This document shows, in pieces, positions 56,648 to 64,000 of a stretch of DNA of 64,000 nucleotides. Below the pieces are notes generated by a model. That model had not been told where the DNA came from. It was given only the letters and a program-made list of their open reading frames with translations, and searched no databases. Source of the stretch: Antilocapra americana (lineage: Eukaryota > Chordata > Mammalia > Artiodactyla > Antilocapridae). The stretch's first letter is position 1. Every line of letters starts with the position of its first letter. The stretch is taken from the NCBI GenBank assembly GCA_007570785.1, contig ML664183.1, positions 16,561,412-16,625,411 on the forward strand, read 5' to 3'. A program made the translations under genes and the position numbers.

Positions 56648-57183
56648 CCAATCTAGACAGCATATTAAAAAGCAGAGACATTACTTTGCTAACAAAAGTC
56701 CATCTATTCAAAGCTATGGCTTTTCCGGTAACCATGTATGGATGTGAGAGTTGGACTATAAAGAAAGCTGAGTGCTGAAGAGTTGATGCTTTTGAACTGT
56801 GGTGTTGGAGAAGACTCTTGAGAGTCCCTTGGACTGCAAGGAGATCCAACCAGTCCATTCTAAAGGAGATCAGTCCTGAATATTCATTGGAAGGACTGAT
56901 GCTGAGGCTGAAACTCCAATACTTTGGCCATCTGATGTGAAGAACTGACTCATTGGAAAAGACCCTGATGCTGGGAAAGATTGAGGGCAGGAGAAGGGGA
57001 TGACAGAGGATGAGATGGTAGAATGGCATCACTGACTTGATGGACATGAGTTTCAGTAACAGTGATTCGATGGACATGAGTTTGAGTAAGCTCCAGGAGT
57101 CAGTGATGGACAGGGAACCCTGGCGTGTTCCAGTCTATGGGCTTGCAAAGAGTAAAACATGACTAAGCGACTGAACTGACTGA

Positions 57184-57534
57184 AGACTTCATTTGAATAA
57201 ATGTTTTCTCTGCTGAAAATAAATAAAGCTTAAAAATACTAGATGAACATTATTACAACAGAACAGTCTTCTTTTGGAGAATAATTTTTAAAACTGGATA
57301 GAATACTAAAATAAAACATTCCATTAAAATATTAAAGAACAAACAAAAATAGTATAGAATTCTTGGGACAACATCTAGGATAAGGCAGAACCCAAAAAGA
57401 TAAGCTCAACATTCAAAGTTGCTTAATCCTAAGGGCATTTGCAAATTTAAAGTAAAAGCTATAAATCCATACTGGAGTTGTGGATTTGTGAGTAAGATAG
57501 CTAAAAGTCAAAGTGCAGAGCCTTCCTTGTACAG
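57184..57534. other. Unassigned AT-rich sequence
   Basis: No gene or repeat recognised between BovB copy 3 and the L1 pieces. Confidence 0.5.
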
Positions 57535-57740
57535 TCTGTGGGGATGTATATTCATGTAGCCATTACGGAAAATAGTATGGGGCATGGTTCTCAAAAAATA
57601 AAAAGAGAACTGTCATTTGATCCAGTAATTTCTCTTCTGGAAATAGATCCAAAATAAGTGAAATCACTATCTCATTGAGATACTTGCAATCCCATGTTCA
57701 CTGCAGCATTATTCTCAATAGCCACAATTTGGAAACAATT
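57535..57740 (+). mobile_element. Old L1 ORF2 late segment
   Basis: 'gtctgtggggatgtatattcatgtagccattacggaaaatagtatggggcatggttctcaaaaaataaaa', 'cagcattattctcaatagccacaatttggaaacaa'. This corresponds to late ORF2, i.e. downstream in L1 of the segment that follows it here. Confidence 0.8.
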
Positions 57741-58234
57741 TATGACATTATTATGAACATAGAAATCTTAGAAGAAACTGCATTTGAATCAGAAGAATTA
57801 ATAGTAGGATATGAAATCAACACACACAAAAATTGTAGTTTATAGTCCACCAATAAAAACTAGAAAATAAAGTTATTTAAAGACACTCTGTATGACAGCA
57901 TCAAAAACTAGGCACAATTAAGCATCAATTTCCTAAGAATAAATCTAGAAAAACTACTACGGAAAAACTAGAAATCTTTACTGAGAGTCATTAAAGAAAA
58001 GAGATATGGTCCATGTTCTTAAATGGGAAAACTTATTGCAAAAATGTCAGTTCCCATATTGTTTTGAAAGTCATTGTGATTCCAATCAAAAGTTCAACAA
58101 GCTATTCCTGTCATTTTTGACTAGCTTGTTCTGCAATTTATATGGAAATGCAAAGGAAAATGAAGAGGAAAAACACTCTTAGGGAAGAAAAACAAGGTGA
58201 GAGAAATATCTCTACCAATGCCCAAGCCTTATTT
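57741..58234 (+). mobile_element. Old L1 ORF2 middle segment (left half)
   Basis: Words such as 'agatatggtccatgttcttaaatgggaaaacttat' and 'gcaatttatatggaaatgcaaaggaaaatgaagagg' match mid-ORF2. It continues after 58588. The frame is heavily broken. Confidence 0.78.
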
Positions 58235-58244
58235 TAAAGACAAT

Positions 58245-58577
58245 TTAGAAAGATGGTAACGAGAACCCTGCACGCGAGACAGCAAAAGAAACGCAGACGT
58301 ATAGAACAGTCTCGTGGACTCTGTGGAAGAGGGCAAGGGTGGGATGATATGCGAGAATGGCACTGAAACATGTTAATTATCATATGTGAAATCAATCGCC
58401 AGCCCAGGGTTGATGCTTGGGGCTGGTGCACTGAGATGACCCAGGGGGAGGGAGTTGGAAGGGAGGAGGGAGGGGGGTTCTGGAGGGGAAACATATGTAT
58501 ACCCATGGCGGATTCATGTCAATGTATGGCAAAACCAACACAATAAAGTAAAGAAATTTTAAAAATAAATAAATAAA
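58245..58577 (+). mobile_element. Young L1 3' end (333 bp) nested in old L1
   Basis: Forward L1 3' end from 'ttagaaagatggtaacgagaaccctgcacgcgagac' through 'cgccagcccagggttgatgcttggggctgg' to 'caaaaccaacacaataaagtaaag' and an (AAAT)n tail. A perfect 10-bp duplication taaagacaat lies at 58235-58244 and 58578-58587. CpG-rich words are intact, indicating youth. Confidence 0.96.
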
Positions 58578-58587
58578 TAAAGACAAT

Positions 58588-58925
58588 GTAGTAACTATAA
58601 AAACTGTAGTAACTAAGAGAGTGTAGTATTGGTTGAGGATACATAAATAAAACTGCAAAGCAGTAAAATTCAGAAACAGACATATGCATATACAGATCTG
58701 ATGTATGAAAGGCGGTACTGCAGACTAGTGGGTAAAGGATGATCTTTTAACAAGTTGTAATGGAACAACTGGGAATTTGTGGAGGAAACTGCCAATGGAC
58801 CCCTAACTCACGCCATATGTGAAAAATCAACTCCCAGAGGATTATAGAGCTAAATGTGAAAGACGAAACTGTAAGCTTTCAGAAGAAAATAAAAGTGATC
58901 TTTGTGACCTTGGGATAGAGAATGA
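58588..58925 (+). mobile_element. Old L1 ORF2 middle segment (right half)
   Basis: Continues the old ORF2: 'actaagagagtgtagtattggttgaggatac', 'aacaactgggaatttgtggagg..ctgccaatggacccctaactcacgccatatg', 'gaagaaaataaaagtgatctttgtgaccttggg'. Confidence 0.8.
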
Positions 58926-58974
58926 GTTCTTGTACAATATGTGAAAAGCAATACCTATGAGTATTAAATGAATA

Positions 58975-59115
58975 ATTACATACATAGATACAAAGGGTGT
59001 GTGTATATAAACATGTATTTACACATACATACACACACATGCTTAGAACAGTATTTGGCATTTCATAAGCACTCAGTAAAATTAGCTGTCTTAATAACAA
59101 TTTGCATTATTGTTA
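58975..59115 (+). mobile_element. MIR-like tail with CA-rich interruption
   Basis: 'gcttagaacagtatttggcatttcataagcactcagtaaaattagctgtcttaata' resembles the MIR 3' end. A CA/TA-rich tract (58997-59040) lies upstream. Confidence 0.55.
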
Positions 59116-59120
59116 TTATT

Positions 59121-59698
59121 AGGCTGGGATTCTTTTCTCCTATGATGTCAGAATCAAAAAAGCAGCCCAAAAAAAGTGAATCAGAAAGTATGCAGTGATG
59201 ACCAGTTAATTCAACATTTTGTGAGCTTCTGATGACCGTGATTATCCAGGCTAAGTCAGAGGCCCCTGACACCTACCACCCATTTTCTAAAATGGCAGGT
59301 GCTCACTTTGTCCACAATGGAACCATTGAAACAGCAACATTTCAAAGGCAGACAGGCAAACCAAGGATAAAGTTGCAAGCACCTTTCCCGACCACAGTTT
59401 GTCATATTCTAATATAAAAATGCTTTGGGAAGCAACCTAATAAAGAACAATTTAAATTTTGCAAATGGACCAAGTTTCCAGCATAATGCTTGAGGTCTTA
59501 TTTATAATGGATGGAGATACAGCCACAACGTGTCCTATACACCTGCCTTCAAAATATACTCATTGGGGTATCAGACTAGGTGAATGCCAACATCCCTTCT
59601 AACCCTAGAATGTCAGAATTCAATTGGCCAATAACACATTTAAAATGTAGGAAGTGAAACTGAAAATAATCAACAAAGATCCAATTAGAGTGTTTACT
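59121..59698. other. Unassigned intergenic sequence
   Basis: No gene or named repeat recognised. Confidence 0.5.
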
Positions 59699-59706
59699 CA
59701 AACCTT

Positions 59707-59893
59707 TGTAGGGCCTTCCCCCGCAATCCAGTGGTTAAGACTTCACCATCCAATGCAGCGGATATGGGTTCGACCCCTGGTTGGGGAGCTAAGATCCCAC
59801 GTGACTTGCAGTCAAAAACCCAAGACATAAAACAGAAGCAATATCGTAACAAATTCAATAAAGACTTTAAAAATGGTCCACATTAAAAAAAAA
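59707..59893 (+). mobile_element. CHR-1-type tRNA SINE
   Basis: 'gtagggccttcccccgcaatccagtggttaagac', 'gggttcgacccctggttggggagctaagatccc', 'cataaaacagaagcaatatcgtaacaaattcaataaagactttaaaaatggtccac', then an A-rich tail. An 8-bp duplication caaacctt lies at 59699-59706 and 59894-59901. Confidence 0.93.
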
Positions 59894-59901
59894 CAAACCT
59901 T

Positions 59902-60701
59902 CACAGTGAGTATCATTGCTGCAATTCTCTATTACATGAGCCACTTACTTTGCCTTGATTGGAGGGCTTTCCTCTGATTAATTTTCTTCCAACACTGACT
60001 TGGACTCACTTTCCTGAGGGTGTTTGATTCTTAATTTTCAATCCGCTCTTATGAGCTCCTCTGAGCCTGCCTCTCAAAACTAGTTGAACCAAATCTGTGC
60101 CTTCTCCTTCTACAGAGATTACATTGCGGTTCAGTTTTTCAGAATCTCCAGCTTTTTCAGATTGCAATTACCAGCTACCCTGGACCTTCTCCATTTCAAT
60201 TCCAGCCTCCGTTTAAAGAAATAGAAAGAAGAAAAAAAAGAAGGATGATATTTAATCCTTCCAATTAACATTTTGCAAGAGCAATCACTCCACGTCTTTA
60301 GTCTGTGTGGGGTTGGGAAATATAAGGGGCCGCATGACATCATACAATGGCTAAAAGGAAACACTGGGAGTCGTGTCACTAGGGACAGTTCCTGCAAAAC
60401 CAGAATGTCTAGTCACTTTGACCTACAGCAAAAAGTATCAAATAACTAGGACAAGTGCTCGTGCAAACAGCTGATCAAGGCATTAAACCCTAACTCGGTC
60501 TCTGGGTTCTCTGGAGCCACATTCAAATCAACCAATTAAAGAAGTGATCTGGGACAAGAGAGAAAATCCCTCTTCCTTTTTAGTGCCTATTTTTCTTTTT
60601 TCTCAAAAGGACCTGGGAACATGGTGATGGAAGGGACAGCACTCTGACCAATGTGAAGAATTCCCAACTTAGAAAAATCAGCAAAATCTTTTCTCCCTAA
60701 A
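59902..60701. other. Unassigned intergenic sequence
   Basis: No gene or repeat recognised; a purine-rich patch lies at 60221-60245. Confidence 0.5.
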
Positions 60702-60714
60702 TAAGGTGAAACCA

Positions 60715-60926
60715 GGCTTTCCTGGTGGCTCAGATGGTATAAATCTGCCCACAAAAAAAGAAGACCTGTGTTCGATCCCTGGGCTGGGAAGATCCCTGGG
60801 ACAAAGGAATGGCAACCCACTCCAGTATTCTTGCCTGGAGAATTCCATGGACAGAGGAGCCTGATGGGCTAGTACACAGGGTCACAAAGAGTCAGACAGG
60901 ACTGAGCGACCAACACTTCATAATTT
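60715..60926 (+). mobile_element. Bov-tA SINE, full length
   Basis: 'ggctttcctggtggctcagatggtataaatctgcc', 'tgtgttcgatccctgggctgggaag', 'ggcaacccactccagtattcttgcctggag', 'cacaaagagtcagacaggactgagcgacc'. A perfect 13-bp duplication taaggtgaaacca lies at 60702-60714 and 60927-60939. Confidence 0.96.
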
Positions 60927-61229
60927 TAAGGTGAAACCACTGTATCTCTTGAGCCACTGCTGCAGGAAGACAGACTCATGACAACCTCATGGGAGAGGGC
61001 CTCCTTCCTGCCAGTGTGTGGCTGGTTTGCATAAAGACTATGGTAGCATTTTAATGGGCAAAATAAAATCCCTGGTCAACAACCAGACTCCTCCTAGTCT
61101 TCTATCAGAACAGTTGTGCCACAGAGCTGCCAGCAACTAAGGGCTCACCCAGGTGGTCTGGTGAGACCACCAGGTAGATCAAGAGGGTGATTATGAAAAA
61201 TAATAGAATCACTATTATTTTGCTACTGT

Positions 61230-61405
61230 GACTCAGTGGCAGTTCCTTTACTGAGCGCTGTATTAGCTAATTTAATAGTCCCAATAACCCTAGAAAGAGC
61301 TTCGATGAGTACCCCCATCTTTCAAATAAAGAAACTGAGGCTTCTAGATATTACAAAATTAGCCAAGGTTATAGAACTAGAGTACTGCTATGTCTGATCA
61401 ACAGT
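61230..61405 (-). mobile_element. MIR-like ancient SINE
   Basis: Reverse MIR: 'tgtattagctaatttaatagtcccaataaccctagaaagag', 'cccccatctttcaaataaagaaactgaggcttctag', 'agccaaggttatagaactagag'. Confidence 0.75.
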
Positions 61406-61947
61406 ACATCCACTACACATCCCTCTTATGTAGCATCTTTGCCCAGGCTTTATTTTTTGACCTTCTTTTCTTCCAAATGACTGCATCAAGATGCCCTTGT
61501 TTATATGGTATAAGAGTCGAGATCTAAGAACATATCCTCTCTTTATTTGAATAAAATCACATTATTTTCCAAAATTAACATGTGATCTCTTTGGGCCCCC
61601 ACTACACCTTACTGAGCAGGTAAGGCAGGCTTTTTTGTCTGTTTTTAAATTCCCTTTGAAATTCCATTCGGTGACTAAGCATTACCAATGCTTAAATTTT
61701 TAGAAGTTTCTTGCAAAACAGCAAGTGTCAAGATAGAGTCAGTCGACAATTTTACCCATTAGTGAAAGGATAACAGAACTGCCATTTGTTTGGAGCAGCG
61801 TCTGAATGTGGCCTGGGAGAGGAAAATTCATTATAAAACCACAGAGATGAGAGCCAGCACCACCCCCAAGTAACTCAGAGACTCTGGGGCACAGGGAATG
61901 TTTCTGGATGTTTTCTCTGCCTTGTCTCTACAGCCGTTTGAAAGCTA
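61406..61947. other. Unassigned intergenic sequence
   Basis: No gene or repeat recognised. Confidence 0.5.
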
Positions 61948-62212
61948 GCTGCTGCTGCTAAGTTGCTTCAGTCGTGTCTGACTCTGTGCGACCCCATAGA
62001 CAGCAGCCCACCAGACTCCACTGTCCCTGGGATTCTCCAGGCAAGAACACTGGAGTGGGTTGCCATTTCCTTCTCCAGGAAGTGAGAAAATGAAAGTGAA
62101 ATCGCTCAGTCGTGTCCGACTCTTTGCTACCTCATGGACTACAGCCTACCAGGCTCCTCCATCCATGGGATTTTCCAGGCAAGAGTACTGGAGTGGGGTG
62201 CCATTGCAGGTT
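61948..62212 (-). mobile_element. Bov-A2 dimeric SINE, reverse
   Basis: Starts with the (AGC)n tail complement ('gctgctgctgctaag'), then one monomer ('ttgcttcagtcgtgtctgactctgtgcgacccc' to 'ttgccatttccttctcca'), the linker ('gtgagaaaatgaaagtgaaatcgc') and a second monomer ('tcagtcgtgtccgactctttgctac' to 'ctggagtggggtgccattgc'). Confidence 0.94.
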
Positions 62213-62224
62213 CTGTAGGCACTC

Positions 62225-62405
62225 AGAGGAGTGACCAAATCCCTGCTCCTCTACTCATTAGCTGTAAGACCTATAGAAAGTTACTTTACCAATCTGAGCC
62301 TTAGTAATTTTATCTGAAAAATGGGGATATGGGTTGAGAAAATTAAATAAGATAATGCATAGTAAATGCTTGGCATAATTCTTGATAATTATGAAGCACT
62401 GAAGG
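62225..62405 (+). mobile_element. MIR-like ancient SINE
   Basis: 'ctactcattagctgtaagacctatagaaagttactttaccaatctgagccttagtaattttatctgaaaaatggggatat', 'aattaaataagataatgcatagtaaatgcttggc'. Confidence 0.78.
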
Positions 62406-63068
62406 ACATAATTCTCATTTCTATCACTAGTAAACCTTAATATTTGATATAAATTTGTGAATAAGGCATTACTGATACAAACTAATTCACCACCTTTCCA
62501 TCAAAGCTGGCACTTTGGTAGCCATATCTCTATAAAATCTACCACCTACCACCTCTCAACTCTCCACCACTCCAGGTGATAGGAGAGATCTTTTAGACTA
62601 TGCTTTATCCTCTCCCATCGTGCAATTCACCACTCAGTCCTTTTGGTTCGATCTCAGTAATATGGACTGAATCCATCTCCTCTCCCTTTCCATGCCTCCT
62701 CCCTTTCCGTGTCTTATCAGGAAGTTCGTTGTAGTCTCCCAAGTGATTTTGCTAACTCTAGTATTATACAGTCCATTCCATATTCTGAGCCAGAGTAACC
62801 CTCTAAAACACAAACCATGTTATTTCCTGCTAAGAATCTTCAGTAATCCCATATAATCTGCAAGATTAAGTGGAAACTCTTTAGCATGTATAGGAAGCTC
62901 CGTATGATACAAACTCTGGTGAAACTCTCCTGATTTGTTTGTTTGTTTTCCCCTCAAAAACCTTCCTTTCAAAATGTATACAATTCCCTAAACACATGTT
63001 GTCAAAAGCACTTATATATATATACATATATAGATATAGATATAGATAAGTCCTCCTTTAAAACCCAA
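62406..63068. other. Unassigned, with (TA)/(GATA) tract
   Basis: A TATA/GATA-rich simple tract lies at 63014-63050. No gene or named repeat otherwise. Confidence 0.55.
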
Positions 63069-63190
63069 AAAACTTTTTTTTTTTCTTTTTCCTTTTTTTG
63101 GCCAGGCAACTTGCAGGATCTTAGTTCCCAGACCAGGGGTTGAGCTGTGAGAGCACAGAGTCCTAACCACTGAACCACCAGGGAATTTCC
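63069..63190 (-). mobile_element. CHR-1-type tRNA SINE, reverse
   Basis: T-rich tail complement, 'ttttggccaggcaacttgcaggatcttagttcccagaccaggggttgagc', 'gagtcctaaccactgaaccaccagggaatttcc'. Confidence 0.88.
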
Positions 63191-63292
63191 TCCTAAGAAC
63201 TCTTTGAAGCTGATTATTTTTGTAAACTCTTACTAGTCCCTTCTTTCTTATAAGGAACCAAGACAAAAGAAAAGAAAAACAGAAGGAGAAAC

Positions 63293-63427
63293 TGGGAATT
63301 CTCTGGCGATCTAGTGTCAGGACTCTGCACTCTGCTTTCACCTCCAAGGTCCTGGATTCAATCCTTGGTCAGGGAACAAAGATCTTCACAAGCCGTGTGG
63401 TGCAGCCAAAAAAAAAAAAAAAAAAAG
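63293..63427 (+). mobile_element. CHR-1-type tRNA SINE, forward
   Basis: 'gggaattctctggcgatctagtgtcaggactctgcactctgc', 'ctggattcaatccttggtcagggaacaaagatc', 'gccgtgtggtgcagcc', then a ~19-bp A tail. Opposite in orientation to the CHR-1 ~100 bp upstream. Confidence 0.9.
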
Positions 63428-63445
63428 GGAGGAACCAGCGGGACC

Positions 63446-63535
63446 AGGTCACACAGCTTGTCCAGGTCACACAGCTTGCTGCATAGTCAAGGTCTGAACC
63501 AAGCCACAGAACCTGTGCTCTGACACCGTGCACGC
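63446..63535 (-). mobile_element. MIR-like fragment with internal duplication
   Basis: 'ccaggtcacacagcttg' occurs twice in tandem (63444-63477 region), followed by 'tcaaggtctgaaccaagccacagaacctgtgctctgacac', the reverse MIR 5' part. Confidence 0.65.
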
Positions 63536-63737
63536 TGTCTACCAGCAACAATGGACTAACACCCCTCATTCACACCTCAACTCCAGAAACACTTCTGTGG
63601 CCCTTTTCCTGGATCCCAGCTCAGAACAGGCCACTCCTGATATCGTGACTCTTCTGTGTCTTGTATAGTTGTCCATCCTAGTATCTGTCATTCCCTAGTG
63701 TGCTGTTGTACTGATCTTTACATGCCTCTCTCCCTTC

Positions 63738-63848
63738 CTAGGCTGTAAATCCTTAAGAATAGGAGGAGTGTTTATTATTCTTTGCGCCCTAAATTAGCAC
63801 AGTGTCAAGCACAAAATAGGTGTTTAATAAATGTTTGGCGGATAAGTG
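63738..63848 (+). mobile_element. L2 LINE 3' end
   Basis: 'taggctgtaaatccttaagaataggaggagtgtttattattctttgcgccctaaattagcacagtgtcaagcacaaaataggtgtttaataaatgtttgg' follows the L2 3' consensus order. Confidence 0.75.
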
Positions 63849-64000
63849 GTTAAAAGAATGGATCAATGGAATGCATGAAAGTCAAACAATGGTCATCATT
63901 AAAAGGGCGATAGGTATAAGGTCCTTGTCTTTGCATTTTAAGAAAAACATAAAACTAGAAAAGGTCCAACAAATATACCAAGTTTGGAGGGTGACGGAGG

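Larger units (their letters stand above)
54004..57183 (+). mobile_element. BovB LINE copy 3, nearly complete (3.18 kb)
   Basis: Begins in the 5' UTR at 'ccacccaagatggacaggtcatggtgg' (equivalent to 37804 in copy 2), so only ~0.4 kb of 5' UTR including the 40-bp repeats is missing. It runs through endonuclease and RT regions to 'catgactaagcgactgaactgactga'. The 3' part has a duplicated word ('gatggacatgagttt' at 57039 and 57069). No clear target duplication. Confidence 0.94.

Noticed and set aside
63314..63523. tRNA gene suggested by box-B-like 'ggattcaatcc' words
   Set aside because: These belong to the heads of tRNA-derived CHR and Bov-tA SINEs; no complete cloverleaf with paired acceptor stem could be drawn.
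1..64000. CRISPR array, phage, operon or toxin-antitoxin system
   Set aside because: Repeats are dispersed vertebrate SINEs and LINEs. There are no regularly spaced direct repeats with unique spacers, no ribosome-binding-site-led gene clusters and no bacterial-type coding density.

Overview
The window is non-coding nuclear DNA from a ruminant, most likely a bovid. The diagnosis rests on the interspersed repeats. tRNA-headed Bov-tA SINEs, dimeric Bov-A2 SINEs and BovB (RTE-type) LINEs recur throughout, alongside artiodactyl CHR-1/CHR-2 type tRNA SINEs and young ruminant L1 3' ends. Beneath these lie old mammalian repeats (MIR, L2, MER20, MER5A and an MLT1-like LTR). I cannot tell cattle, buffalo, sheep and goat apart by eye. 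I found no host protein-coding exon, no RNA gene, no CpG island and no CRISPR or operon-like organisation. The longer open frames are either retrotransposon remnants or chance frames across repeats.

Layout. 1-10 kb: scattered SINEs, an MLT1-like LTR, MER20 and a (GA)20 microsatellite. 10-20 kb: a short young L1 3' end (10931-11435), then a SINE cluster in which a 1.24-kb L1 has split a Bov-tA (15500-16779), then BovB copy 1 (18308-19755), which is truncated and has lost part of its reverse transcriptase. 20-32 kb: mostly unassigned sequence with a few SINEs, MIR and L2. 32-34 kb: an old L1 that received a SINE fragment and later a 683-bp young L1 with a perfect 15-bp target duplication. 36-41 kb: an L1 3' end flanked by an inverted copy of its own terminus, followed by BovB copy 2 (37396-40923), which looks essentially full length. 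41-54 kb: SINEs, several MIRs, L1 3' UTR pieces and a perfect 46-bp AT-rich palindrome. 54-59 kb: BovB copy 3 (54004-57183), then scrambled old L1 pieces hit by another young L1. 59-64 kb: CHR-1, Bov-tA, Bov-A2, MIR and L2.

How the parts relate. L1 and BovB each encode (here in broken form) an endonuclease and reverse transcriptase that act by target-primed reverse transcription. Bov-tA and Bov-A2 SINEs carry modules recognisable in both ends of BovB and are taken to depend on the BovB machinery. The nesting and the state of the target duplications give a relative order of insertion: MIR/L2/MER first, then CHR SINEs and older L1, then BovB and Bov-tA, with young L1 3' ends last. All reverse transcriptase and endonuclease frames seen here are disrupted. 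I found no undescribed biological system; the items worth a second look are structural.
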